Part shown: positions 23,501 to 35,341 of the stretch, in pieces | Layout of the letters: every line of letters starts with the position of its first letter | Position numbering within the stretch: the stretch's first letter is position 1 | Assembly: GCF_009389715.1 (NCBI RefSeq) | Contig: NC_052405.1 | Coordinates: 9,341,194-9,405,193, forward strand | Direction: 5' to 3' | Length of the DNA stretch: 64,000 nt | Source: Phoenix dactylifera | Lineage: Eukaryota > Streptophyta > Magnoliopsida > Arecales > Arecaceae | Program-made: the position numbers and the translations under genes | Notes under the pieces: generated by a model | Told to the model about the DNA's origin: nothing | Database searches by the model: none | Seen by the model: only the letters and a program-made list of their open reading frames with translations

Positions 23501-25359
23501 CAGCTAATATAAGGCGTATGCGAGTCTAAGGATTGTGATGAATGTCTTGACCATTTGAATGACATAAATCCAAATTTGCACTATGAACTAATAAAGTTGC
23601 AGAAGATCCTAGAAGCGCCGATACTTTTGGCACTGTTAACCACTAGACTCCAAAATCTTAAGTTGATAGGAGGATGGTCCATACATATTTAACGTCACCT
23701 AAAGTTTCTTGCTTATCTGGGACTATCCTGTTCTCCAACAGGTAGTAACATGATTAGGTCAAAATTTTAGATCTGAAGTTTTAATTTGCAAATGGTGGAC
23801 TTATGAAGATTTAGAGGCTTTTGAAGCCTCGCTATGTGTACCTGCCATTAAAACTGCATGAGTTGATTTTGACCCATCAATTTAGCCTCCCATACTACAG
23901 CCATTAAAGCCTGCATGCATGGTCACCAACCGGATGAAATATTGCTTGTGCTAGCTATTGAATGTCCTGGTCGAGATATAGTTGGGAGTAGTACGTTGCT
24001 ATGATATCAAATACACAGAGCAAGGGCAAATTTTGATACTCAATGTCCCAAAAGTTAAGAAAGTTTGGTGAAAATGGAGATTCTGAAGAGCTAAAAGCAG
24101 TAAAGAACATACAAGGATCATGTAAAGAGACATGGAAAGATGAAGAAACGGTGGATGAGTTATAGAGATGGCCTCTTGGAAACAATGAATGAGTGGAAAC
24201 ACTATGGAAGGGGTAAATAGGCATCACCTTTTAACTGACAGAGGAGAAAAAACGATTAACACATTAATTACTGTTCAGAGGAAATACATGTCCAAATTAG
24301 GCATCTGCAGATACCCATGATAAAATGCTCTCATTATTCTGGGTGGAATTTAGGCTTTATTGTCGCCAAAGGAAGGCAGAAACTATTGTTTCTTTCAATT
24401 TCAGCCCACTGATGATGATCTTCTGCACACTACTTATTATGTCTGGGAAGCAGGCTATATTTGTTGGATTCTGTCGGTGTTCTAATGTTAAAAACATGGT
24501 GTTGGACTGGCTAGAAAGTAATAATTAGAACTTTCTGATAGTCAGCTATCAATAGGAGACTCTGTCATGCACTCATGCTCCAGTCTATCATCCGATGAAG
24601 GCACTAATGCAGATTGGTTAATGGTAGCTGAATCGAGTGATAGATATTGGCGACAGATGTACATATCTTGCATTCAAGACTCCAAGTTCTGGTTTTGGAT
24701 GATGCTCACAGTGATGTGACACCACAGGAATTGTGGAGCAAATTTTGGAGTGACAGCTACTGCAATAATCTCTGCTGGAAGCAAACTGGCTTTGCATAGA
24801 CATAAAGGGATCATAAGCGAAAGGAAAATTCATGACATGTTAATTATGGGCACATGATTTGCAAGCTCTATTTCTTAAATGTTACATGTGAACTTCGTCA
24901 TTGTCTCACCGAGTATCATCTTAGTTTATATTTGCTCATATATGCCTGATGGCCTGATATGGTGGTTCTACAATGGTGTCATGCATGCAGTTCTGGTTCG
25001 GTCAACCATACCTATGTTGATTTATAACATGTAATAGATACATTCCTTGAAATATTGAAGTTTGTCCGGTATGATCATCCTAACCAGAAATAGAGATCTT
25101 TCTTCTCACTTAAATGCTATTTTCTCTTGAAAGAAAAAATAAATTCTCCTCTTGGATTTGTTCCTTCAAAGTTCTTGATATTGAGGAACTTGTTCTTCTT
25201 TTCTTTTCTTTCCTCTTTTATTTAAATTTTCAATTCTTGGTTTGCCTTTCTGTTCCTTTTTCTCCTGTCTAGTTTTGCATGGCATGATATGTGATAGAAG
25301 ATGATACACTTTGTCATGTGCAGGGTTTTCTTCCCAGCTATTATTCTGATGCAAAAGTA
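20523..25359 (+). promoter_or_regulatory. Promoter, 5' UTR exons and long leader introns of the FRS11-like gene
   Basis: A C/T-rich block at about 20,990-21,120 looks like a plant transcription start and first non-coding exon. T-rich intron-like sequence follows for about 4 kb. The last leader intron ends in TGTGCAG at 25,323, and 36 bases of leader precede the ATG at 25,360. Short ORFs inside (for example 20,776-21,012) show no family resemblance and were not called. Exon borders before 25,324 cannot be fixed without transcript data. Confidence 0.4.
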
Positions 25360-27832
25360 ATGTCAGCAGAAGCTAGAGCAATGTTAGATGTTTATGATGA
25401 TCCCTCAGAACAGAGGTCCTTATCTTTGGATGACACTAGCAGCGCGGAAGAATCACCAGAGGACACAAGGCTTTCATTAGAAACCTCCATTGATGCAATT
25501 CCTTATATTGGCCAAAGATTTGTTACTCATGATGCTGCATATGAGTTTTACAGTGAATATGCAAAGCGATGTGGTTTCTCAATTCGTCGTCATCGAACAG
25601 AAGGAAAAGATGGAATAGGGAAGGGACTCACAAGGCGGTATTTTGTATGTCATCGTGCTGGCAATACTCCTACGAAAGCACCAAATGATAGTAAACCACA
25701 GAGAAATCGGAAGTCTTCTCGATGTGGGTGTCAAGCATACATGCGCATCAGCAAAAGCACAGACATGGGGGTAACTGAGTGGCGAGTTACAGGCTTTTCT
25801 AACCATCACAATCATGAACTCTTGGAGCCTAATCAAGTGCGCTTCCTTCCAGCCTATCGCACTATCTCAGATGCTGATAAAAACCGCATCTTGATGTTTG
25901 CAAAGAGCGGTATTTCCGTACAGCAAATGATGAGATTAATGGAGCTAGAGAAGTGTGTTGAACCTGGATATTTGCCTTTCACAGAAAAAGATGTGAGAAA
26001 TCTCATACAATCATTTAAGAAGGTGGACCAAGATGAGGAGAGTATTGACCTTCTTAAAATGTGCAGGAACATAAAGGAAAAGGATCCCAATTTCAAATAT
26101 GATTTCACTATAGATGCCGATAACAGGCTAGAGAATATTGCCTGGTCATATTCCTCATCGGTCCAGTCATATGAGATTTTTGGAGATGCAGTTGTATTTG
26201 ATACAACACACAGGTTAACTGCTTTTGACATGCCACTAGGGATCTGGGTTGGCATGAATAACTATGGAATGCCATGTTTCCATGGCTGTGTTCTTTTGCG
26301 GGAGGAGAATGTACGGTCCTTTTCATGGGCATTGAAGGTGAAGCTTCAAAACGCCGTTGCTTAAACTTCTAAAAGCTCTAACTTTTCCTTTTTTTTTTCC
26401 ATACTCTAAATTTGTGGTGCATGACAGGTGTTTTTAAGCTTCATGAATGGAAAGGCTCCGCAAACAATTTTGACTGACCAAAATATGTGTCTCAGAGAAG
26501 CAATAGCTATCGAAATGCCAAGCACAAGACATGCACTCTGTATATGGCTTATTGTCGCAAAGTTCCCATCTTGGTTTAATGCAGTTCTTGGAGAACGGTA
26601 TAATGACTGGAAAGCTGAGTTTTATAGACTCTATAATTTGGAAAGCATAGAGGACTTTGAGCTTGGATGGAGGGAGATGGTCAACTCATTTGGGCTTCAT
26701 ACAAATAGACACATTACCAATTTGTTTGTGTTTCGGTCGCTATGGGCACTGCCATATTTGAGAAATCATTTCTTTGGAGGAATGAGTACAACAGGCCTAT
26801 CGAAGTCGATCAATGCTTTCATTCAGCGGTTCTTGAGTGCACAGACCCGTCTTGCTCATTTCATAGAGCAAGTATGTCATGGGGATTGTTTATTCAAATT
26901 CCTAGCTTGCATCAATAACAGTGATCACTCAAAATATTAGTTTCTTTCTCATGAACTTGCTTTTTATACATAGGCATAAGGCACTCCTAGATACAGCTCA
27001 AGAAGGCATTATTTGATAAATACGATCATGACTTAAGATTAATATCTGCAAAGGTCTAGAGATTTCTTTTCTTTCTTAAGTTCTTTTTCTTTTTGAACTT
27101 ATATTTCCTCTATTTTAATCCTAAAACCAAGATTGTGAAAATGCTGAAATTTCATGTTTCTTTGGCAAGCAATTTGCTCAAATATAGTGAATGATTTTGT
27201 TGCCACTGTCTCCATAGGTTGCTGTAGCTGTTGATTTTAGAGACCAAGCTGGGGAGCATCAAACCATGCAACAAAATTTACAGAATATCTGCCTCAAAAC
27301 AGGTGCTCCAATGGAAGCTCATGCAGCTGCTGTCCTCACGCCCTATGCATTCTGTAAGCTCCAAGATGAGCTTGTCATGGCTGCCCACTATGCCTCATTT
27401 CAGATGGAAGAAGGCTGTTTTCTTGTTAGACACCATACTAAGATGGATGGTGGCCGGAAAGTGATTTGGATACCACGGGAGGAACTTCTCTCTTGTAGCT
27501 GTCATATGTTTGAGTTTTCAGGAATTCTCTGTAGGCATGCTCTACGAGTGCTTTCCACACTCAATTGCTTTCAGATTCCAGATCGGTATCTGCCCATCCG
27601 TTGGCGTCGAGTTAATTCATTGCCTTCAAAGCTAGTGCAAGCGGCTGCTGCAAGTGAGCAGGCTGAGCAGGTGCAGGCTCTGCAATCTATGGTCTCAGCT
27701 CTTATATCAGAAGCAGCTAAATCAAAAGAGCGGATGGATATGGCATCCAAGGAGATCTCAATTCTATTATCCCGCATAAGAGAGCAACCCATTTCGCTGC
27801 ATGGTTCAAGAGACTGTGTTCATAGGAGTTGA
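25360..27832 (+). CDS. FRS11: FAR1-related sequence protein, FRS11-like
   Basis: Coding exons 25360-26337, 26428-26871 and 27218-27832 join in phase (326 + 148 + 204 codons), giving 678 residues, close to Arabidopsis FRS11. The start is the first Met after the splice acceptor at 25,323. Domains: FAR1 DNA-binding region at about residues 50-155 with the Cys and His-His zinc ligands (GCQAYMRI ... NHHNHEL); MULE-derived transposase core at about 255-470 (VVFDTTHRLTAFDMPLGIW, then TILTDQN); SWIM finger with Cys567, Cys569, Cys579 and His581; and a helical C-terminus. FHY3/FAR1 relatives are nuclear transcription regulators in light signalling and development, domesticated from MULE transposases. 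The first two catalytic Asp positions remain, but the Glu position reads SKSINAF, so cleavage activity is not expected. Confidence 0.9.
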
Positions 27833-29335
27833 TGAATTTACTCTTGCTAGAACTCATACTGGCTAAAAAATAATAAAAGCAGAGCAAGATGATATGTAAG
27901 ATGGTTTGGCTTTTGTTACAAGAACAGGGAATTGCAGGAGCTGAGAATACAGTCTGTTTTTGTTTGCTGATAAACACACCGGAGAGCTGGGCGTTCTGTC
28001 AATTATAATCAGCATCTTTCACCAATTGTGGAACATACATACTCAACATTGCTATGCAGTTTTGTGGTCTTTAAATTTGCAATGCAATGTTTTATCTTCC
28101 ACAACACTTACAGAATATCAGTGTTTTATGCCATGAGTTGAATTATATACAAATTTACAGAATATCGGTGTTCTAGGCCATCAGTTGAATTATCGGTGTT
28201 CTAGGTCATATCCAATTCTTCATTGTTTTGTGCCACCAGTCATCTATTACCTCATGCTGTAAAATTGCGAGTAGAAATTTAGACTCAGCCAGCTTTCTTT
28301 GGAACATTTTCAGACGTTTCAGGTCGTATGCATTGACTGTTTTCATACTCTTATATTTTCAGTGGTGATCCCTCATATTAACTGGTAATGTTGCGTTATG
28401 TAAGATTTCCCTTTGTTGTAATGAGAGGCATTACATTTTTTGTCATCTTTTTATCAAGAGAAGGCTTGGAAGATGGTGTTTCAAGGTCATTGCAGGTACA
28501 TGTTCCTATTTATCAGGTTGACTGACTTAGCAGATATTCCCTCTGCATGCTATGGGCAACAGCTTTGCTTCCAGATTGCCTGCAGTAAGATTTTATTCTG
28601 AGATGCCAGTATGGATCATCGAATATCAGATTACTAGATGGTGAGGCATTTGACGTTCGGATAAACCGAATGGGTCTCCAAAAAAATCTGTTACAGCATT
28701 GGTGGTTTGGTGTGATAATAGAGCAAGGCTAGACAGGAACATAGGCTCTACTGGAAATAAAGACAACGGATGTCAAAAGCTGCTCAACAGCATCTGAACA
28801 AGAAAAGCCAGCAAACATGTGGATAGCTCTGTAAGTTTACTATCATTGCATGACATGATATAATCAAAAGAATACGACTAACCGGATTATATGGGGTTCA
28901 TGGGACAGTTGATGTGGCATCATCTTTTCGTCATGTGGAAAGAGGTTATAACATCAAAGAACTAATTCTTTTTGTGGCTCATGTAAATATCATGCTGATG
29001 AGAGATACATTTCAATGTTTTTTTTTTTTAATGAAATCTGCTTATAAAGCAGTCCACCAAACATTTTCCTGTTACCTTAACAAATATCCTAGGGTTGTTC
29101 CATTGTCGCAGAGAAGTCCCACTAAGGCACCGTGATTTGGTTACATGTTCTTTTGTTTTCTATTTTTTCAGATTAGAAGGGGTAAATCCCCACCTTTTAC
29201 CCTATATTCACTCCATCCCTCGAGCATTGACTCTAAGTAGAATCAAACCCTCACTTCTTTGCTCAAGAGGCATGATATTATCCGAGTAATATTCATTTAG
29301 ACGATGATATAATGCATAAATTCATACCTACAGCG
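27833..29335. other. 3' UTR of the FRS11-like gene and spacer
   Basis: Around 28,110-28,210 a short module (ACAGAATATC[AG]GTGTT...GCCATCAGTTGAATTAT) is repeated two to three times. Otherwise it is A/T-rich with no credible ORF. Confidence 0.4.
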
Positions 29336-29400
29336 GCCGTCGTTGCTCAGCCGGTAGAGCACATGGCTTTTAACCATGCATAAGCATGGGTACACTGCAA
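29336..29400 (+). pseudogene. tRNA-Lys(UUU)-like remnant
   Basis: The D arm is canonical (GCTCAGCCGGTAGAGC). The anticodon stem CATGG/CCATG is perfect around a 7-base loop CTTTTAA with anticodon TTT at 29,369-29,371. The acceptor half GCCGTCG resembles plant tRNA-Lys. The T arm is degraded (GCATGGGTACACTGCAA, no TTCGA) and no matching 3' acceptor strand follows. It is therefore a tRNA pseudogene or the head of a tRNA-derived SINE, not a working tRNA gene. Confidence 0.65.
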
Positions 29401-30248
29401 ACATTCTTGATACAATTTTTTTGATTTGTAAATTTCAGTTTTTGATTTTTTATGATATTTTATTATCCAAATACTATGTTTTTTCAAGATAAAAAGGTGC
29501 AGATGTTGATTTAACTATCATACGTATGGTTTCACATCCATGCTGGACGTAGAAAAAATGTGTATATCTAACAAGTATGTCGTAGACTATCGAAATGACA
29601 TGTATAACATATGGACATTGATATTACTATTTGCAAAACAATTAGATACATCATACATTATCGAAATGATATATATCATACGGACATTGATATTACAATT
29701 TGAAAACTAATTAGATTACTAGAAATTATAAATTTATTGATTCGATGGAAGAGAAGGAATCAACAAAATCCTGTTAAGCCTTATATGTGTAACTTCTCTC
29801 TCTCAAAAAAGAAAAAAAGAAAGAAAGAAGAAGAAGAAGAAGGAGAAGCAAGCTATTATGCCCAAGCTTCATAATAAATCTCTTCATGAAATCACCATAA
29901 GTACTTGTCACTAATGGAGGATCGACTTTATATGTGTACTTGTCACAAGACAGAGCAAACAGGGGAAGTGGGTAGCTGCAGCATCAGCACAGAATCACAA
30001 AGCAAAAGGCCAAAAATAAATGAAGCAGACAGGAAACGGGTAACTATATTACAGAAGCAGCCACAAGTCTTTGATACCTTTCCCTTATCTTTACATTCTT
30101 CTTAACAGCATATTCACCAGCTGCTTTACAGGTAAAACAATGCAGGCTCGAAAAATTAGAGATACTGCTAGCGTAGGATGCTGCCTCTGTCTCTGTGTCC
30201 GTAGCCTCAGCCTATGCCTTTAGGTCTTCACTTAGAAGAAAAAAGAAA
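29401..30248. other. Spacer and 3' UTR side of the APO3-like gene
   Basis: A/T-rich, with a purine run of GAAA/GAAGAA repeats at about 29,806-29,850 and a near-duplicate ATATCATACGGACATTGATATTAC module near 29,600-29,700. No credible gene. Confidence 0.4.
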
Positions 30249-31632
30249 TCAGGCAACAAGATCATGTTCATCAAGATTAGGAGGTACAACATCCAACCTC
30301 ATCATACTTCTATATTGTTTAGGTACTGGTGCTCCAGCCTGCACACAAAGCTCCACAATGGCTGGAGCCTTCCCATAGTACCTCTTTAGCTCATTAACTA
30401 GTGGGGAGCCATGCAAGTCCCTCACGTGCCATACATAGTTTGGCCTAATCAAATCATAGATGGTGGCTTCTTGCCATCCATGCAAACCATCGCGGTGCTG
30501 GTGCTTTGAAGCTTTGCACATCCTCACTTTGTGTCCCTTAGGCCCAACCTGGACTTCAGGGCAATAACCACAGGTTACCACACTGTATTTCTTCAAAAGC
30601 TTCATAGCCCCTGATCTCATCTCCAACCAAGACTGCAATGTCCTGGCACTCAATTCACTCACCGTCATTTGCTCTTCGAATATGCTGTCCATGGAGCTGG
30701 CTCTTCGAGACTGATTCACTGATTCAAGAGTTTCCTCTACTGCCACAGCCTGTTCTTCTGGGTCGAAGTCTACAATCCTTCCATCAATTGAGTAAACAGG
30801 CTTAGTTCTTCTTTTTGTTGGGTAACCTTCAAGGTCTAGACCTGCTTGGATGCACAGCTCTACTACTGCTGGAAGCCTTTGGACTCCAAATCTTTCTTTG
30901 TGCCCAACTCTTGGCTTCCCAACTCTATCATACAGGTGGTAGCAATATGGGAAACCTACAACATCTCTAAGTCCTCCTCTCCTCCACACATGGATAGAGT
31001 TCCTTGAACCACACTTGGGGCCTTCACAACTCCTAATCTCGTGCCCAAAGTGGCCAATGTGCACTTCAGAACAAAACCTGGTCAATATAGGATCTTAGTC
31101 ACCCTCAAATTATTTTTCTTGTTTATCGCTGCCAATGGGGTGCTCAAGGTGCCAAAAAATAGTGACAATTTCGTGAGCTGGATGGTGTGGATCAAGACTC
31201 TTACCTGCATCTTTTGACAGGGATAGCAGCATCACCATTGACAAGTTTGGAGAGACCATGAAGCAGTGATTCCCTGGCATTGTACACTTGATGGGCTACC
31301 TCAATGAGCTCAGGGACAAGGAGGCCATTCTCCGGGGCATGTTCAAGAAGGCGGCATGGGTTTTCCTGCCTAGCCCGCTTCTCTTCCTTGGCCCTTTGGA
31401 TCAACACTTTCATGGGGGTTGGATACGGTTTCCTTTCCCACTTCTTCGCAGGCTTCGGAACATCAGCATATGGGAAATCCTCTCCTTCCTCATTCTCCTT
31501 TGTATCCCCTGTTTCTTTGTTATCACAAACTCTTTGGGTGCCAAATAGAGCTGAGAAGTTGATTTGAGTCTGTGGAATCTGCCTTTTCTTTATCCAAGAA
31601 TAATGTTTCATCACAAGCCTTTGCAGTAGCAT
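30249..31632 (-). CDS. APO3: APO protein 3-like, mitochondrial RNA-binding protein
   Basis: Exons 31632-31205 and 31077-30249 join in phase across a 127-bp GT-AG intron (the codon AG|G is split), giving 418 residues. The Met at 31,632 is chosen because it opens a presequence-like stretch rich in Lys, Ser and Gln (LLQRLVMKHYSWIKKR) with no acids. The conserved segment DFPYADVPKPAKKWERKPYP and the block NGLLVPELIEVAHQV mark the APO family, closest in wording to APO3. Two APO motifs follow: CRFCSEVHIGHFGHEIRSC and CGYCPEVQVGPKGHKVRMC, each with Cys/His zinc-type ligands, plus the PAVVELCIQAG and PAIVELCVQAG repeats. APO1 acts in chloroplast RNA splicing; APO3 is regarded as mitochondrial. No breaks seen. 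Confidence 0.88.
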
Positions 31633-33200
31633 TCCCCTTTCCAAGCTGTTATTGTTCTTCCTTCGTTTTCTTATAAATTCTTCTGAAAAAGGGCAGCAAA
31701 ACATTTCTTGATAGTGAATTTAGAGCAGTCATTTGCTGGTGCTTAAACGAAGTAGAATTTTAACTATAAAATAAACAAATACATCATCAACTAAAAAATT
31801 TGCAACTGAATAACCTATAAATGACAATTAATATACAAAATATAAACAGAATAATTACCAATTTAGGAGAAAAGTTTCCATGAAAAAGTGGTTCTTATTG
31901 TGAGAGATTTAAATTTTCAGTTTGTGAATTTCTTTTCATTTTCTCTAATGAGCCATATATATTGCCAATAGGTTAGTTATTTATCTTACAATTGATCAGA
32001 CATTCTAGTCATATGAGTCAATACCTAAGGAAAAGAAAACATATGATAGTTTAGGTTCATCTAGTTATTTCAAAACTCGAAAAACCATCCCCTTGGTTTC
32101 TACTGGTTGAGTTCATATCACTCAAAAATAGAGGTTCATAAGTAAGGAAACAGATATATGGCAGAAGAAAGTCCTGATCCATTCCCGTAGATGATTAGCC
32201 AAAATTTCAGCAATAAAGATTAATTTGAGATGTTCTACGTAGGTCAGCAAAAGCAAAATCCAATTTGAAGCACTAGAACCTAGGTTGTTGCGTGACCACT
32301 GCAATCTTGCAAATGATAAGATCTAGAAAGAGGCATGTAGAGACAACGACATATGTTTATCATGCAAAACTTTAACCACAAATAGAACAACAAAATGTAG
32401 AGGTATAACTTCTCTTGGTTCCCATTTGCTTCTATCTCTGTGCTTATAGCCCTCCTACCATTTTAACTTGTTCTCTGAGCTGATTCGAACTCAGATGGCA
32501 ACAGAATTCATTCAATAACATGCTCAAAATTAATAAAAAAATGTACCAATAGTTATTTTCCATAATCTGAAAGCCTGAGTAGCAGCACTAGATAGGTCAA
32601 CTAGTAGAACGGTGCAACACAGAGAATTCTGTTGCAATGAATATATATTTGATATACCTCTAGAACAAGCGATCGAAATATTAGCATCACTGAGTCATTT
32701 TGACAAACACATCAACGCAAATATGAATGATAAGAAACAATAACAGATATGCATGCTCCATCCAACTGATACAAATCCGAGAGATAATGCAGCAGCACGC
32801 AATTACAAATAAAGAATATCATATAATCCGATGAAACAACGTGAAGCCATTCATAGAAAAGACATGCAATTCTTGTTTGGTTTCTTCAAACACGTATCTC
32901 CCATACAGTCCGAAGGAGATAACGGGGCGCCAGACGCTATAGCATATAGACAAACACTTGGAAGGAATGAATTGTCGACAGAGAAAAGACACGCTACAGC
33001 CGAAAGTAGGGAGAAATATTGCAGCCAACCTTCAGAGAGAAAGCTGTGATTCGAATAAAGAAGCAATCGACTACTTGGATTGCGGGCGAGGAGGAGGAGA
33101 TAATCGTCACGGGTAAGGGGCTCCCCGACGACTTGGAATCTTGGTTTTTGAGCAGAAACACCACCCGTAAGGGAAGTTATATATAGCTACCGTCCGCGCA
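31633..33200 (-). promoter_or_regulatory. 5' leader, leader intron and promoter side of the APO3-like gene
   Basis: On the - strand a branch of pyrimidines and CAG at 31,683-31,685 gives a splice acceptor 50 nt before the start codon. The matching first non-coding exon is probably the G/C-richer stretch near 33,030-33,190. Sequence between is A/T-rich and gene-free. Exon limits upstream are inference. Confidence 0.35.
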
Positions 33201-33925
33201 AATTATATCCTACGCCAGGTGTACCAGCTCATCAATACACCGGGTTAATAAAACTCCGCCACGTGGATAACTGACCACCTCAGCGTAGGGAAAGAAAGGA
33301 AGCGGAGGAGCCGCTTCCCCTCCGCCGAAACCCCGAGTCGCCCTCGCCGCCGCCGGCCAAAGGAAACCCCCTTCTCTTCTCCCCCAAAACACCAAATCAC
33401 CGAAACCCATCCATCTTCGTCCTCAAATCCAATCAAACTATCGTCCCCATCTCCAACTCAATCACCTCCCAATCTTCCAAGAAAAGAGCCTCTTTCCCTG
33501 GAATCGGAGCCGCCGCTGCCTCCTTGGATCCCGACCCCGCCCCCCATCTCCCCCGAACCCCGGACCCTCAAGTCCCATCTCGCCGCTGGCGAGACCCTCT
33601 ACGGCTTCTTCCTTCTGAGCTCCTCCCCGACCCACCTTTGCCAAGATCGCCGGCTTCGAGTACGTGGACGAGGACATGGAGCACGGTCCCGGCAGCATCG
33701 CCGAGGCCCTCCCGTCTGCCCTTCCTTGCCGCCGCCCGCATCCCGGCCATCCTCCGCCTTCCGACCTGGGCCAAGAAGGTCCTCGACCTCGTCCCCCAGG
33801 GCCTCATGTTCCCCATGATCGAGTCCCCCACCCATCGCCACCATCCCCCTGTCAGTTGTCCACGTGGCTTCGTTTTATTAGTCAGGTGTGCCTCTGAGCT
33901 GGTACACCCGGTGTAGGATAGAATT
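33201..33925. mobile_element. Small TIR element (Pack-MULE/Pack-TYPE-like) carrying a captured gene piece
   Basis: The left end, from AATTATATCCTACGCC at 33,201, and the reverse complement of the right end, from AATTCTATCCTACACC at 33,925, align for about 75 bp. Both include GGTGTACCAGCTCA, TTAATAAAAC or CTAATAAAAC, and GCCACGTGGA. Identity is roughly 80 percent by eye. The interior (33,290-33,840) is strikingly G/C-rich, unlike the A/T-rich flanks, and encodes a broken aldolase-family segment. This is the classic Pack-MULE design: inverted repeats around a host gene fragment. I see no clean 8-10 bp target duplication; a T-run of 13 adjoins the right end. The superfamily is therefore not fixed. 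Confidence 0.75.
33564..33829 (+). pseudogene. Captured fragment of an HpcH/HpaI aldolase-family gene
   Basis: In one frame from 33,564: TLKSHLAAGETLYGFFLLSS. After a frame change: FAKIAGFEYVDEDMEHGPG followed by SIAEALP. After another change: LAAARIPAILRLPTWAKKVL and DLVPQGLMFPMIESP, ending at 33,829. The order matches the N-terminal half of the plant HpcH/HpaI aldolase (citrate-lyase-like) family, whose intact members read VDMEHGPGG and GLMFPMIES. Two frame changes and small deletions break it, and the C-terminal half is missing. It has no intron in this stretch. It lies wholly inside the inverted-repeat element. Confidence 0.75.
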
Positions 33926-34608
33926 TTTTTTTTTTTTGGGAAGCATAAGATAGGAAAACGCACCATCTGTAATTTTATAATATTTTTTTACATAAAAACC
34001 CTTCTAAATATTAAAGTTTATATAAATATTCTTTCAAATTTATATTCGCATATATACCCTCATAAAATATTTATTTTGTGTTCCATTCTTTTTTTTATTC
34101 TTATTTTTGCATATGTACCCACACCATCTAATACCGTTAAAAAATTAACAATTTCAAATTAAAAATATTAAAATATTTTTAATCGGTAGATATGCATAAA
34201 AAAATGAAAAAGTAATGTCAAAATTTTATTTTATTTTTAATTAAAATAATATAGTTTTTATTAATAGTGTTAGAGAAAGTGTTTGTGCAAAAATAGTATT
34301 TTATGAGGTATATAAATAAATATAAATTTTAAAAAAATATTTACATATATTTAAATTTTTAGAAGCATATTTATGTTTAAAAAAAAAATTATAATAGAAC
34401 ATGTGATAGCTCTTGCCATGAGCCATGACTCAATAGTAGCAAAAAGTCCCAAGTTCCAAATCTCTAATCACCAAACATAGGATAGTGTAGAAATCTCTTT
34501 TTAACATTAATAAAGGCAAAGCATCTATTCCTGGAATATCCCCTCTCTCTTTCTCTCCCTAGCCGGTCTCGCTCTTCTCGAACCAATCCTGGAAAAGTCT
34601 AAAACCAG

Positions 34609-34609
<1 letters not shown>
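33926..34609. other. A/T-rich spacer upstream of the DUF538 gene
   Basis: A T-run adjoins the element end (33,926-33,938), followed by low-complexity A/T sequence to about 34,400. No gene seen; the last 200 bases probably belong to the DUF538 promoter. Confidence 0.4.

Positions 34610-34652
<43 letters not shown>
34610..34652. repeat. (CT)n microsatellite
   Basis: About 21 CT units, about 190 bases upstream of the DUF538 start codon. CT repeats in plant 5' leaders are common and can bind GAGA-type factors, but that is inference. A - strand ORF over it reads as Arg-Glu repeats and is an artefact. Confidence 0.95.
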
Positions 34653-34655
<3 letters not shown>

Positions 34656-34837
34656 GAACTCGTTTGGAAAGCCATGATCTTTTGGAAACAACTACAAATT
34701 TAGCAAGCCTCCAAAGCCCATCAAATCCCCCATTGCCTCCTTTTCCATAACCCCAGCACCTCCACGTAAAAAAAGATCCAATCTTTTTGATACATTCTCT
34801 TCTCCATTCCCACCATCCCATCCCACTCCGAGCCACC

Positions 34838-35341
34838 ATGACCTTCTCCTCAAATTCCCACCTCCCAGCTGCTCCCACGTCCAGAACCCTTCTAGCGTTT
34901 CTCTTGCTCCTCTTCCTCTCCCTAGCCTTCGCCGAAACCAAGCTCTCGGACGCCCCCACCGCCTACGAGCTCCTCGAGAGATTCAATTTCCCCAGAGGAA
35001 TCCTCCCACAGGGAGTACAAAGCTACCTAATGAGTAAAGATGGCACCTTTGAGGTCTATCTCAGCGGGGACTGCGAGTTTAAGGTCACAGGGAGCTATCT
35101 GTTGAGGTACAAGAGGAAGATAACCGGCACGGTGAAATCGGGCACGCTTAAGGACTTGAATGGGATCAGCGTGAAGGTGTTGTTCTTGTGGTTCGGCATC
35201 AATGAGGTCGTGAGGAGTGGCGATGAGCTCAACTTCTATGTTGGCCCGCTCTCGGCCTCCTTCCCCTTGTCCAACTTCGAGGACTGCCCCCGGTGCCGGT
35301 GCGGCTTCGATTGCGCCACCCCCTTGGTTTCGGATGCTTAG
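34838..35341 (+). CDS. DUF538 family secreted protein
   Basis: A single exon of 167 codons. The start at 34,838 has a strong plant context (GCCACCATGAC) and opens a signal peptide (hydrophobic TLLAFLLLLFLSLAFAETK, cleavage likely after about residue 32). An upstream in-frame Met exists, but the extension would blur the signal. The mature part carries DUF538 hallmarks: AYELLERFNFPRGILPQGV, DGTFEVYLSGDCEF, a YKRKITGTVKSGTLKDLNGI segment and VKVLFLWFGINEV. It ends with a Cys cluster (CPRCRCGFDC). Function is poorly defined; members are extracellular or endomembrane and often stress- or trichome-linked. No defect seen. Confidence 0.9.
   Translation: MTFSSNSHLPAAPTSRTLLAFLLLLFLSLAFAETKLSDAPTAYELLERFNFPRGILPQGVQSYLMSKDGTFEVYLSGDCEFKVTGSYLLRYKRKITGTVKSGTLKDLNGISVKVLFLWFGINEVVRSGDELNFYVGPLSASFPLSNFEDCPRCRCGFDCATPLVSDA

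Noticed and set aside
33210-33966. - strand Gly/Arg-rich ORFs across the TIR element
   Set aside because: Antisense shadows of the G/C-rich captured aldolase fragment.
34525-34959. 144-codon - strand ORF with Arg-Glu repeats
   Set aside because: Created by the (CT)n microsatellite and the reverse of the DUF538 signal peptide.
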